DNA of 64,000 nt from Stomorhina lunata. Lineage: Eukaryota; Arthropoda; Insecta; Diptera; Rhiniidae. The stretch spans positions 120,366,418-120,430,417 of the forward strand of contig OW121741.1 in the NCBI GenBank assembly GCA_933228675.1. The letters run 5' to 3'. Below, one piece after another: positions 44,286 through 55,774 of the stretch (position 1 is the first letter of the stretch; every line of letters begins with the position of its first letter). A program made the position numbers and the translations under genes. The notes beneath the pieces are model-generated. The model had not been told where the DNA came from. It saw nothing but the letters and a program-made list of their open reading frames with translations, and searched no databases.

Positions 44286-45565
44286 TCGGGTGTTTTTTAT
44301 TGAGGTATAGAACTTTAAGTTGGCATCACTTTTTTAACTGGCGGCCATTTTGTCAGCTGTCAAGTGATTAATATTTAGTTTGATTTGCCATTTCATCATG
44401 AACAGGTTGACAAAAGAACAACGCTTGCAAATCGTGCAAATTTATTTCGAAAATAATGGTTCAGTTCGCGAAGTTTACCGCAAGCTCCGTCCATCAAAGC
44501 AATTAAGTCGTTTAACCATGGATCGTTTTCGCACTACGTTTACTCTATGTGATAATACGCATCCGCAGCGACGTCGAACAGTGCGCACCGAAGAAACAAT
44601 TGCCGCTGTAGAGCAAAGTGTTGAAGAGGACCCGAATGAATCGATTCGCCACCGTGCCCAGCAATTGGAGCTTTGTCCATCAACTTTATGGAAGATTTTG
44701 CGCAAAGATCTTGGCTTGCGACCTTACAAGATCCAGCTTGTGCAAGAATTAAAGCCGCGAGACCATGCAATGCGTCGTGATTTTGGTGTATGGGCCGAAA
44801 ATGAGATTGATCTCGATGCTGATTTTCATCGCAAAATTTTGTTCAGTGATGAGGCTCATTTTTGGTTGAATGGCTACGTCAACAAGCAAAATTGCCGCAT
44901 TTGGAGTGAAGAGAATCCACATGAGAACCCTGAGACGCCATTACATCCACAAAAACTGACTGTTTGGTGTGCTCTATGGCCTGGTGGAGTCATTGGGCCA
45001 TACTTCTTCCGAAATAATGCTGGAGAGTCAGTTACCATAAATGGAGACCGGTATAGAGCCATGATAACCGACTATTTTGTTCCCCAATTGGATGGCATGA
45101 ATGTGGATGAGTTGTGGTTCCAACAAGACGGCGCTACATGCCACACAGCGCACGTCACAATTGATTTATTGAAGGAAACATTCGATGAGCGCATAATTTC
45201 GCGGAATGGACCTGTCAATTGGCCACCAAGGTCATGCGATTTGACACCACTGGATTATTTTCTTTAGGGATATGTGAAGTCGCTCGTCTACGCTAACAAA
45301 CCGGAAACGTTAGGGGACTTGGAAGCCAATATTCGTGGCGTTATTGCCAACAGACGGCCCCATATGCTCGAAAAAGTAGTTGAAAATTGGACCTGTAGAA
45401 TTGGCTTTATTCGAGCCAGCCGCTGCGGCCACATGCCGGAAATCATATTTAAACATTAATGGCATAAAATTATTCTTCCAATAAAGCCAAATTGATGGAC
45501 ATTAAAACGATTTTCTTGTGTTTTATTTCAATTCGAAGTTCTATACCTCTAAAAAAAACACCCAA
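44286..45565 (+). mobile_element. mariner-type transposon, copy 2 (1,280 bp, defective)
   Basis: It has the same TIRs as copy 1 (TCGGGTGTTTTTTATTGAGG and inverse of CCTCTAAAAAAAACACCCAA), flanked by TA at 44284-44285 and 45566-45567. It differs from copy 1 by a 24-bp deletion between two CGTCCA repeats near 44497 and by scattered substitutions. Identity is very high by eye, so both moved recently. Confidence 0.93.
44398..45459 (+). pseudogene. mariner transposase with premature stop
   Basis: The start gives MNRLTKEQRLQIVQIYF with an intact N-terminal helix-turn-helix, but eight codons are deleted after the first DNA-binding domain (in frame). Catalytic motifs FSDEAHF, WFQQDGATCH and CDLTPLDYF are present. 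A TGG-to-TAG change at 45265-45267 stops translation directly after DYFL, before the C-terminal 64 residues, which remain open to 45459. The spacing between the second and third Asp is again 36 residues. Copy 1 and copy 2 carry different lesions, so an intact relative must have supplied transposase. Confidence 0.9.
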
Positions 45566-46940
45566 TACTTAAACAAAAGCAATAGAACACAATATAAAAT
45601 ATTGCAGCGCCTAAACATAGGCTATAGTTTTATATTGCTCGTTTAAAGATAATTTTTGATATTAATTTTTGATATTCTATAGAAAATTTTTTGATATTAT
45701 AAAATTTTCTATAGAAAATTTTTTGATATTATAAAATTTTCTATAGAAAATTTTTTGATATTATAAAATTTTCTATAGAAAATTTTTTGATATTATAAAA
45801 TTTTCTATAGAAAATTTTTTGATATTATAAAATTTTCTATAGAAAATTTTTTGATATTATAAAATTTTCTATAGAAAATTTTTTGATATTATAAAATTTT
45901 CTATAGAAAATTTTTTGATATTATAAAATTTTCTATAGAAAATTTTTTGATATTATAAAATTTTCTATAGAAAATTTTTTGATATTATAAAATTTTCTAT
46001 AGAAAATTTTTTGATATTATAAAATTTTCTATAGAAAATTTTTTGATATTATAAAATTTTCTATAGAAAATTTTTTGATATTATAAAATTTTCTATAGAA
46101 AATTTTTTGATATTATAAAATTTTCTATAGAAAATTTTTTGATATTATAAAATTTTCTATAGAAAATTTTTTGATATTATAAAATTTTCTATAGAAAATT
46201 TTTTGATATTATAAAATTTTCTATAGAAAATTTTTTGATATTATAAAATTTTCTATAGAAAATTTTTTGATATTATAAAATTTTCTATAGAAAATTTTTT
46301 GATATTATAAAATTTTCTATAGAAAATTTTTTGATATTATAAAATTTTCTATAGAAAATTTTTTGATATTATAAAATTTTCTTTAGAAAATTTTTTGATA
46401 TTATAAAATTTTCTATAGAAAATTTTTTGATATTATAAAATTTTCTATAGAAAATTTTTTGATATTATAAAATTTTCTTTAGAAAATTTTTTGATATTAT
46501 AAAATTTTCTATAGAAAATTTTTTTATATTATAAAATTTTCTATAGAAAATTTTTTGATATTATAAAATTTTCTATAGAAAATTTTTTTTTTATTATAAA
46601 ATTTTCTATAGAAAATTTTTTGATATTATAAAATTTTCTATAGAAAATTTTCTATAGAAAAATTTTCTATATAGAAAATTTTATAATATCAAACAATTTT
46701 CTTTAGAAAATTGTATAATATCAAAAAATTTTCTATAAAAAATTTTATATCAAAAAATTTTCTATAGAAAATTTTTTAATATCAAAAAATTTTCTATAGC
46801 AAAATTTTATAATATCAAAAAATTTTCTATAGAAATATTTTTGATATTATAAAATTCTCTATAGACAATTTTTTGATATTATAAAATTTTCTATAAAAAA
46901 TTTTTTGATATTAAAAAATTTTTTATAGAAATATTTCACA
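45566..46940. repeat. 32-bp AT-rich satellite, GATATTAT family, nearly perfect
   Basis: From about 45690 to 46570, roughly 28 units repeat at 32 bp almost without change, combining AAAATTTTCTATAGAAAATT with TTTTGATATTAT. A few units carry the same CTTTAG variant. From about 46660 the orientation inverts (TAATATCAAA units), and by about 46840 it returns. This is the cleanest of the CTATAG-type arrays. Confidence 0.96.
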
Positions 46941-47760
46941 TTAAACTAAGACCCTTGTGCATTTAACTCACACTTATATCAATTAATATACATGTATGCA
47001 ATGACAACAATAAAAAGGTTCCCCTCTTCACCAAAGAAAATTCTAAGAAAATACCCGTCACACACACAAATAATTAAGAATTTAAACAATTGCTGTTTCC
47101 TTTAATTTTTTCTTTGTTTAAGAAAAATATTTTTTTAACTTCTCATCCCCCTTAAATTACTAGCAGTCCGTCTCTCCTTATATATATATAAAGGCGTTTT
47201 TTGTTGTAATTTTTTGTCATTTATTTATGCGAGTGTTATTTTTACTAAATACCACAGAAATAGACAAAAAACATAATTCTTATCAGTAATTTAAATTCTT
47301 TTCTTCCTTTCTTTTAATTCATTATAATTATGTTACTCAAACTATCAGAATAAAAATAATACTAAATTTAATTTGTTGTATTGTTGTCGTTATAGTCAGC
47401 AGGAAGACAATAGGAGAGAATAAAATAAAATGACTCTATTAACATAAATACGAACATGCATACACACACAAACACTCATCCGTGTATACTGAGAACTGGC
47501 ATCTGGTGATTAGTATCAGCAGGTTTTCTTTGTGTATGTATTAATTCTGGAAACACTGGCTTCTTTTGGGGGGTAATTAAAATATTTCTAGATAACAATT
47601 TAATGGACAAAACAACATTAATGTTGTAAATTATGTTGGCTCATTAAAATCGTTGTAATGCGTTGAGGTTTAATGCGGTTAAGAAAGAAACACATACAAA
47701 TTATAAATAAACTTGAAACAAAATTATACCCAGATTTAAGTATCATACCAAGACTAAAGT
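46941..47760. other. Unique AT-rich DNA, no gene seen
   Basis: No supported gene. Short TATATA and ACAC tracts are present near 47180 and 47460. Confidence 0.4.
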
Positions 47761-47885
47761 CATACATAGCCTATGTCTTTTTGCATATATTAGTTTATGT
47801 CCTAGTCTATGTCTATTTCTATGTCTTACTCTATGTCTAAATCTATATCTTAGTCTATGTATTCGTCTATGTCTTAGTCTATGTT
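47761..47885 (-). repeat. Degenerate 12-bp repeat, relative of the 55.8-61.3 kb satellite
   Basis: About ten diverged units of TAGTCTATGTCT, the reverse complement of the 12-mer AGACATAGACTA that fills 55775-61326. It directly abuts an AT-rich array. Confidence 0.85.
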
Positions 47886-48985
47886 TTAGTTTTCAAAAAT
47901 TTGTTATAGAAAATTTTTATTTATCAAAAATTTTTGTTATAAAAAATTTTCTGTAGAAAATTTTTTTATAACGTAAAATTTTCTTTAAAATTTTTTTTTA
48001 TAATGAAAAATTTTTTATAAAAAAAGATTTAAAACGAAAAATTTTATATAGAAAAATGATTCATAACGAAAAATTCTATAGAAAGTTTTTTGATATTATA
48101 AAATTTTCTATAGAAAATTTTCTACAAAAAAATTGTTTGTAACGAAAAATTTTTTATAACGAAAAACTTTGTATAGAAAAAATTTGTATAACGAAAAATT
48201 TTCTATAACAAATTTTTTTTTAACGAAAAATTTTGTAAAGAAAAATTTTTTATAACTAAAAATTTTCTATAGAAAAATTTTTTATAACGAAAACTTTCTA
48301 TTGAAAAATCTTTTATAACAAAAATATTTTTTATATTTCTAGAAAAATTTTTTATAACAAAAATTTTATATAGAAAAATTTTTTATAACAAAAATTTTAT
48401 ATAGAAAAATTGTTTATAACCAAAAATTTTCTATAGAAAATTTTTTTATAACGAAAAATTTTTTAAGAACGAAAAATTTTCTATATAAAAATTATTTATA
48501 ACGAAAAATATTTTAAGAACAAAAAATTTTCTATGCAATAATTTTTTATAACGAAAAGTTTTCTATAGAAAAATTTTTTAAAACAAAATTTTCTATACAA
48601 AAATTTTTTATAACGAAAAATTTTCTATACAAAAATTTTTTATAACGAAAAATTTTTTATAGAAAAATTTGTTATAACGAAAAATATAGAAAATTTTTCG
48701 TTAGAAATTTTTTGTAACAAAAATATTATATAGAAAACTTTTTTAAAACGAAAAATTTTCTATAGAAAAATTTTTTATAACGAAAAATTTTTGTTAGAAC
48801 GAAAAATTTTATATATAATAATTTTTTATAACGAAAAATTTTCTATAGAATAATTTTTTAAAACGAAAAATTTTCTATAAAAAAATTTTTAAAACAAAAA
48901 TTTTGATAACGAAAAATTTTCTGTACAAAAATTTTTTATTATAAAATATATTTCAATAGAAAATTCTTTTTATTTAAACATTTTT
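47886..48985. repeat. AT-rich array, TAACGA spacer family, diverged
   Basis: Units of CGAAAAATTTTCTATAGAAA with TTTTTTATAA spacers at about 31-33 bp, heavily mutated. It ends about 70 bp before the poly(A) signal of the minus-strand gene. Confidence 0.85.
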
Positions 48986-49056
48986 TGTTTCTATAATTTT
49001 TTTCAAATTAAATTAGAGTAATAAAAAAACAGAACTTTAGCAAAACGAAAGAAAAC

Positions 49057-49062
49057 TTTATT
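49057..49062 (-). terminator. Poly(A) signal of the minus-strand gene
   Basis: TTTATT on the plus strand reads AATAAA on the minus strand, about 250 nt after the stop codon at 49311. It would end the mRNA just before the AT-rich array at 47886-48985. Confidence 0.5.
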
Positions 49063-49310
49063 TCCAACGAGTTACAATTATTCAATCGTAAAATTATTCA
49101 TTTTAAAATTATAGATAAGAAAATATATAAATAAATCTGAGAATAGTTTTAAATATATCATTTAAATATTTAAAAGAGTTACATAAATTGAACATATATA
49201 AAAATGAACAAATTCAAAGGATCTACAGGACGATAACCTTTGAACTTTCAGCAAATTCGTTTTTAAAGTAAAAATAATTGAACACGAAGAATAAAGTCTT
49301 ATCTTAATAA

Positions 49311-51767
49311 TTAATTTTGTTCTTGATTAGGATCATGGGAGTTCTTCCCTTCAGGAGTTTGGCTTACAACAGCTATCATTTCATCATCAGGGGATGTTAT
49401 AAGTTCTTTAAGTTCGTTTACAACTTCAGCTTGAGGCTCGTTGTTGTGTGAAACATTTTCTTGCTCTTCCATTTTCTCGATATCCTCTTTAACACTTAAT
49501 TCACCCAAATCATTTTCAAATTCCTCTTCCATCTCCTCTACTTGCTCTGGCTGATTGGAAGGCTCATTAGCCGGAAAAGGTAAGGATTGCAAACGTCTTA
49601 CCATATCCTCTAGAGATTCATTGGCATTATCCAGAGCTTTATTTTCCGATTTTTGTAGCCTTGCAGACTTGGGACGTGCTGCCATTAATTGTGAAGCAGG
49701 TTTTGATTTGGGAATAGCCCCTTTGTTGGCAGCTATTTGACTTGGAGTGGTGGTTATGGTTACCCTTTCGCTGAGCTCTTCCGAGACTATACTGGAACAG
49801 GCCACATTTTTAGGTGTAGGTAAAAGTGCTTTGGCCATGGGTGTCTCTTCAGTGATTACTTTGGCTGAATTGGAATTTTCTTTATCTAAAGAACGATCTC
49901 TAATAGGAGTAGAGGAGGCTCTTTTTTGCCGATTGAGTTCACGTTCAGCAATTCTATTGATCATTTTGGTGCCCTTCTCGGAAGTTTCGGAAAGTCTATT
50001 GATAAGCTGGCGACCTTCTTCTTCTAAAATGCGCAAACGTTCCTCACGATTAGAGGAGATTTTCTCGATATTTTCAATTCTTTGTTCAACAGACATTTTA
50101 ACGGGAACAGATGTTGGTGGATCAGAAGATGATGAAGCTTCTGGATTAGTTGTAGTACAGCCACTTGTTGAGGGTTCTTCCTGAGATTTATAACGTTCAT
50201 GGAGAGTATCCAATCTAATGCCTATGTTATCTCCCCTTTGATTGTTTTTGTTCAATTTGTTTAACAATTCTTGGCTTTCCTGCTCCAGCCTTTGCAAGCG
50301 AGCTGCCCGTCGAGCTGTATAGGCCTCCTCCTCGGCCGTTAAGGGATTTTTCGTTTCAGAAGATGACTGTGAGTTAAGATTTTCATTAAATGAGCTATCC
50401 TGAGAGTTTTCTAAACCTTCATTAGTCTTTTTGGAATTATCTTCATTATTACTTTCAAAGCTACCCTCACGACTAGGAGGAGCTCGGCGAATGCGATCCA
50501 AGGAGCACCTCAAGTAGTGACCCCTATCCGAGGTACGTTTAATGCGAGACATAAGCTGCCGACTTTCCTCCTCTAATCTTTCCAAACGTTCGCTACGTTT
50601 GCGTGTATATTCCTGTTCTCTGGGTGTCAAGCGTCCTGAACCAGTAATGGGTACTGAACTGGCTCGAGTCATGCGTTCAAAGCGTTTGTTCTTAATAATT
50701 TCTTCTAGGGGCACAGCATGCTGCACGGGCGACATTTCATCTTGAAAACGTTTGAGCTGAACCTCTAAACGCTCACGATTGTCGGAGGTTTCTAAGACCT
50801 GTTTTATCAAAGTTTTACATTGTTGCTCGAGACGCTGAATTCTGCAGGCTCTTTCCTCTTCCGGTAAGGCATCACTTGTTGATGGTTTATCATTAGTTTC
50901 TGCGTTTTCGTTTGAACGGCGCTTGGGTCGTCTAGAAGGTCTGATGGGAGCCTTGGGTATAGCTCCTGTTTCTGAGGAATCATTGGAAGATGTAGCAGTT
51001 TCTCGATTTGTTAAATCATCTACCTCATCCAATTCATCTTCATCCAAACCCACCGTATCCCGCCAGCCACAAGTGGGTGGTGCACTATTCCAGCGCAAAA
51101 CCACTATTTCCGGTTCCATAATATTGCCAGCTCTTCCTGGCGAGGTACTTTGCATACGCTTAATTTTACGTGTATGCTCAAACATTTCCCTCAAACGTTT
51201 GCGCCTGTAACTCACACAACCTCCAGCAGCTGTAGAATTATTAACCAAGTCGTCTTCATCCTCCTCATCATCACCATTATTGTTGTTATTATTAATGGTC
51301 TGCTTTAGCTTTCCATTAGCATTTCCAATATCCAACTGCTTGACTACTGCCACCTCCTCATCGGACACGGGACCACCTGAATCACTGTAGCCACTTTCAG
51401 CCGAATTATTGCTATCCTCCAATTTACGTCTGGCAAATTCACGCCGTAAATCATTGCACTGCTCTTGACTTTCATCGTTTTTGGCACGTGCAGCCGCCCA
51501 CTTACGGCGGCAATACTCCAGCTCCTCCTTGAGTTCACTCAGTAAACGTCTTTTCTGCTGCAGTTGATAGCGTAAGATTTGCTCTTGTGTATGCAGCTGA
51601 CGGTGTTGACGTTGCATCTTACCCACCAAATGCCAAGTTTTTGTCAGCTCCAAACTAACAGCACTCAAGCGTTTTTCCTGTTCGTTCAGACGAAAGTCCA
51701 GATGGCAGTTTAGGGTTTTCAAGCGATTAGTTTCTTTAACCAAAGACTTTTTCTCCAGTATAAGATC
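49311..51767 (-). CDS. Host coiled-coil protein, 3'-terminal exon (5' exons not found)
   Basis: This 2.46-kb frame has host-like codon use and much higher complexity than its surroundings. It has no usable ATG at its start; the frame is open back to a TGA shortly upstream, and an AG acceptor (AACGAACAG) at 51768 suggests an exon beginning at 51767 in phase 0. Counting from Leu at 51743, residues 1-110 are a long charged coiled coil. Ser/acidic linkers include ESGYSDSGG (116-124) and an N/D/E run. Four repeats of about 45 residues follow at about 296-335, 375-418, 471-516 and 552-600, with the pattern RL.RLE.E...L...I..TS.RG. The C terminus is acidic. This suggests a cytoplasmic scaffold. The N-terminal coiled coil recalls RASSF-type proteins, but this is only a guess and no name is assigned. 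Confidence 0.85.
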   Translation of the reverse strand, partial: DLILEKKSLVKETNRLKTLNCHLDFRLNEQEKRLSAVSLELTKTWHLVGKMQRQHRQLHTQEQILRYQLQQKRRLLSELKEELEYCRRKWAAARAKNDESQEQCNDLRREFARRKLEDSNNSAESGYSDSGGPVSDEEVAVVKQLDIGNANGKLKQTINNNNNNGDDEEDEDDLVNNSTAAGGCVSYRRKRLREMFEHTRKIKRMQSTSPGRAGNIMEPEIVVLRWNSAPPTCGWRDTVGLDEDELDEVDDLTNRETATSSNDSSETGAIPKAPIRPSRRPKRRSNENAETNDKPSTSDALPEEERACRIQRLEQQCKTLIKQVLETSDNRERLEVQLKRFQDEMSPVQHAVPLEEIIKNKRFERMTRASSVPITGSGRLTPREQEYTRKRSERLERLEEESRQLMSRIKRTSDRGHYLRCSLDRIRRAPPSREGSFESNNEDNSKKTNEGLENSQDSSFNENLNSQSSSETKNPLTAEEEAYTARRAARLQRLEQESQELLNKLNKNNQRGDNIGIRLDTLHERYKSQEEPSTSGCTTTNPEASSSSDPPTSVPVKMSVEQRIENIEKISSNREERLRILEEEGRQLINRLSETSEKGTKMINRIAERELNRQKRASSTPIRDRSLDKENSNSAKVITEETPMAKALLPTPKNVACSSIVSEELSERVTITTTPSQIAANKGAIPKSKPASQLMAARPKSARLQKSENKALDNANESLEDMVRRLQSLPFPANEPSNQPEQVEEMEEEFENDLGELSVKEDIEKMEEQENVSHNNEPQAEVVNELKELITSPDDEMIAVVSQTPEGKNSHDPNQEQN

Positions 51768-52555
51768 CTGTTCGTTAAGTTTTATGGTTATTCAAGTATA
51801 ATAAATCATTTTTTCCAAGTCCATTAAAGATAGAGCAAACCAAGACCATTTTACAGGCATGAAGACGATTGTTGGTTGGTTGGTTAGGCATTTACATAAA
51901 AAGAAAAAAAGTTTGAAAAATAATTGATTAGTTTTTATCTAGAAAATTTTAAATTCTAAAACAAAACATTATTCAAGTTTGCTAAGTGTTAGTTAATAAG
52001 TTAAATTGTTCTTGGCATAACCTTTAGGAAGTTCAGTCATCACTTACAGGTGCCTCTTTCTTAGGAAAATTTGTATTCCTTTGTCTTTTCAATAGTATCA
52101 TTAAACCTAATCAACTAAAAACTTTTACCATAAGAAACTTTTGGATATTATTATTCAGTTCATATTACGCCTTTTACTCTAATGGTCATCTGCTTTTCCA
52201 AAAAATAATCCATTATTTAATGGATAAATCTTTAGAGAATGAAAAAGAAATTGAGCGCACAGTGTCGTCACTTCATATAAAAAATTGTCATAAACAAGCT
52301 GTCATTACGGAGATATTTATAACCAAAGGTCGGCACAAAGAGAACAGAACAAAACAAGTAAGAGTGTTATATTCGGCTGTGTCGAAAATAGCGAATAGCG
52401 AATAAGCTATTGCCCTAGGCGAGGTTATACGGGAATTATTGTCAAATTAAAACTAATTTCGCACAATTTCAATAACAAAAATTTCAAAGAAATGTCCTTT
52501 TGTTCAGGCTTTAGTGTGTCGACAATAGACAGACAGACGGACAGATATTTATGAA
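51768..52555. other. Probable intron or upstream DNA, with dispersed-repeat fragment
   Basis: It lies upstream of the minus-strand exon and probably contains intron. From about 52320 a muscoid dispersed repeat is visible (GGTCGGCACAAAGAGAACAG, then GTTATATTCGGCTGTGTCGA), ending with GACAGACAGACGGACAG next to the following AT array. No further coding exon was recognised. Confidence 0.5.
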
Positions 52556-54302
52556 AAAAAATTCTGTACATTTTGTTATCAAAAATTTTTCTATAGATTT
52601 TTTTTTATCAAAAATTTTTCTATAGAAATTTTTTTATCAAAAATATTTCTAAGAAAATTTTTTTTATCAAAAATTTTTCTATAGAACATTTTTTTATCAA
52701 AAATATTTCTACAGAAAATTTTTTATCAAAAATTTTTCTATAGAATTTTTTTATCAAAAGTTTTTCTATACAAAATTTTTTTAACAAAAATGTATCTATA
52801 GAAAATTTTTTTCAAAAATTTTTCTATACAAAATTTTTTTTATCAAAAAATTTTCTATAGACATATTTTAACCAAAAATTTTTCTTTTTTCTTTAGAAAG
52901 AAAAATTTTCTAGAGAAAATTTTTGTATCAAAAATTTTTCCATACAAATATTTTTGTGTCAAAAATATTTTTATACAAAATTTTTTTATCAAAAATATTT
53001 TTATACAAAATTTTTTTATCAAAAATATTTCTATGGAAAATTTTTTATCGAAAATTTTTCTATTCCATTTTATTATCAAAAATTTTTCTATAGAAAATTT
53101 ATTTATTAAAAATTTTTCTATAGAAAATTTTTGTATCAACAATTTTTTTATATAAATTTTTTTACAAAAATTTTTGAATCGAAAATTTTTTATCAAAAAT
53201 TTTTCGATACAAAATTTTTTTATCAAAATTTTTTTTATACAAAATTTTTTTATTACAAATTTTTCTATAGAAAATTTTTGTATCAACAATTTTTCTATAG
53301 AAATTTTTAACAAAAAGTTTTCTATAGAAAATTTTTGTATCGAAAATTTTTTTATCAAAAATTATTTTATTACTAATTTTTCTATAGAAAATATTTTTAT
53401 CAGAAATTTTTCTAAAGAAATTTTTTTTATCAAAATTTTTTCTATTTTTTTATTAAAAACTTTTTTATAGAAACTTTTTATATCAAACATTTTTCTATAG
53501 AAAATTTTGTAATCGAAAATGTTTATATAGAAAATTTTGCAATCGAAAATTCTTCTATAGAAAACTTTTTTTCACAAAAATTTTTCTATACAAAATTTTT
53601 TTATTAAAAATTTTTTGTCAAAAATTTTTCTATAGAAAATTTTTTTATCAAAAATGTTTCTATAGAAAATTTTTTATCCAAAACTTTTCAATAGAAAATT
53701 TTTTTAATAAAAAATTTTTTATCAAAAATTTTTCTATAGAAATTTTTTTATCAGAAATTTTTCTATATAAAATTTTTTTATCAAAAAATTTTCTGTGGAC
53801 ATTTTTTTTTTATCAAAGTTTTTCTATAGAAATTTTTTATCAAAAATTTTTCTTTTTTTTTCAGAAAATTTTTTTATCAAAAATTTTTTTATTAAACGTT
53901 TTTCTATAACTAAAAAATTTAATAAAAATTTTCCTATAGAAAATTTTTTTATGAAACATTTTTCTATAGAAATTTTTTATCAATAATTTTTCTATAGACT
54001 ATTTTTTATCAAACATTTTTCTGTACAAAATTTTTTTATCAAATATTTTTCTACAGAAAATTTTTCTATACAAAATTTTTTTACCAAAAATTTTTCTATA
54101 TAAAATTTTTTTAAAAATGTTTCTAAAGAAATTTTTATATCAAAAATGTTTCGATAGAAAATTTTCTTACACAAACATATTCTATAGAAAATATTTTTGT
54201 CAAAAATTTTTCTATGCAAAACTTTTTTATCAAAACTTTTCCATAGAAATTTTTTTTTTTATTTTTTTAAATAGCAAAATTGTCGGGATCTAAATATTAT
54301 TT
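52556..54302. repeat. AT-rich array, ATCAAAA spacer family
   Basis: Units of ATCAAAAATTTTTCTATAGA plus AAATTTTTTT at about 29-32 bp, diverged throughout. Long frames on both strands (for example 52855-53358) are translations of the repeat. It is the same family as 24850-25357. Confidence 0.88.
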
Positions 54303-54415
54303 AAAAAGAAAGAGTATTCACATTTGATGCCAAATCTGTAACATTAAATTGGTCTGTTATATTAATAAATAAATGTAACAGATTTGGGATCAAATGCGAA
54401 TACTCTTTCTTTTTG
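54303..54415. mobile_element. Short relative of the hammerhead-like element, copy 3
   Basis: This 113-bp piece contains only the terminal inverted repeats: AAAAAGAAAGAGTATTCACA and the inverse of TGCGAATACTCTTTCTTTTT, plus ATTAATAAATAAATGTAACA. It lacks the ribozyme-like segment. About 30 bp to its left also resemble the sequence left of copy 2 (27826-27854), so the element may extend further. Confidence 0.65.
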
Positions 54416-54655
54416 GAAAATTTTTTTATCAAACATTTTTCTATAGAAATTTGTTTATAGATAATTTTTTATCAAAAATTTTTCTATAGAAATTTATTTT
54501 ATCAAAAGTTTTTCTATAAAAAAATTCTGTATAGAAAATTATTTTAAAGAAAAATATTTGTATCAACAATTTTTCTTAAAAAAACAATTGATCAAAAATT
54601 TTTCTATGAAAAAATTTTTTTGAGAAAATTTTCCGATTAAAAATATTTTCCTTAT
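54416..54655. repeat. AT-rich array remnant
   Basis: A few degraded TTTTTCTATAGAAA units continue the array interrupted by the short element. Confidence 0.7.
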
Positions 54656-55774
54656 TTAATGCTTTTAATACACATTTTCAGGATTTTTATTTATGATCGT
54701 TATATTTGCGAAAATTACAAAAACTATTCGGCTCTTGGTGGTTTGAGCTGCCTACGCCTGTTTATAACAAAAAAAAATAACTTAAAACAAATTTTCCTCA
54801 ATCTCAAGACACTGTGCACTAGAAGCCTCAGTAACAAAAAAAGCTAAAACTAAATATATATAACCCTAATTCTCTTTTTTCAATATCCTCATGGAATAAC
54901 CATTAAACCTTCAATATTATAACATTAATACTAATATAACCTTCAGCATAATGTTACCAACTTCCCTCAGATCCTTCACATCCTTAGCCGCATTATCCCT
55001 ATAATATCAATAATATTAAACTAAATTGCGTAAGAGGGAGTCTGTTAAAGTTCTTTAACAAAAAAAGCCACAATAATTCGACATTATTTTCTTATAAACT
55101 TCCACAATTTTTGTATACCAAAATGTATCTCGATGCGAATTTATGAAAAAACAAGTATGTAAGATTTTCAACTTTATTATTTTTTACATTTTCTTTATTT
55201 CTTTTTATGTTTTTCCTTATAAATATAAAAATATTCTTGTCAGGAGGTGGTGAAAACCCAGCGGAGATAGACAATAAATTCAATTACCAGCTAGAGTCAA
55301 GCCAGCTGAAAAGCTAACAACAACAAAACCAACCCAGCTAAAATGCTACTTTTGCAATAACTAAAAGTACCAACAACCAACATCACCACAACAAAACTTT
55401 TTAGTTTTTCCTACTTAAAGTACTTAAGAAATTTTTACAATTTTTACAATAGCATCAAAAAAGGCTTCAAACAACAAAAAAAAACTTCTACTTTTTCTCT
55501 AATATATGAAAAAATATTTTGATGCTTAAGATGTTAGCATCTTATCTTTCAAGGAAGAATGTAGTTAAAAAAAACTGGCAAAATAATAAAGTTAATATGA
55601 GAAGCTTGTCATCGCTGGCATATGAAGACAACCAAAAAAAATTGCAACATATTTCAAGTCTTCAGAGTTAAGCAGGAAAATGATGAGTTAATATGTGAAG
55701 ATAAATTTTTTGTTGCTCTTTTGGCATTTTTCTTCAAATTTAAAGAAAATGGAAAATAAAAAAAGAAAAACTTC
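54656..55774. other. Unique AT-rich DNA, no gene seen
   Basis: CAACAACAAAACC-like tracts lie near 55315-55400. Short frames (54659-54847, 55092-55283) show no domain. Confidence 0.4.

Noticed and set aside
49747..50184. 145-codon plus-strand frame antisense to the coiled-coil exon
   Set aside because: It is a shadow of the long minus-strand coding frame, with Ser/Leu-rich composition expected from antisense of charged codons.
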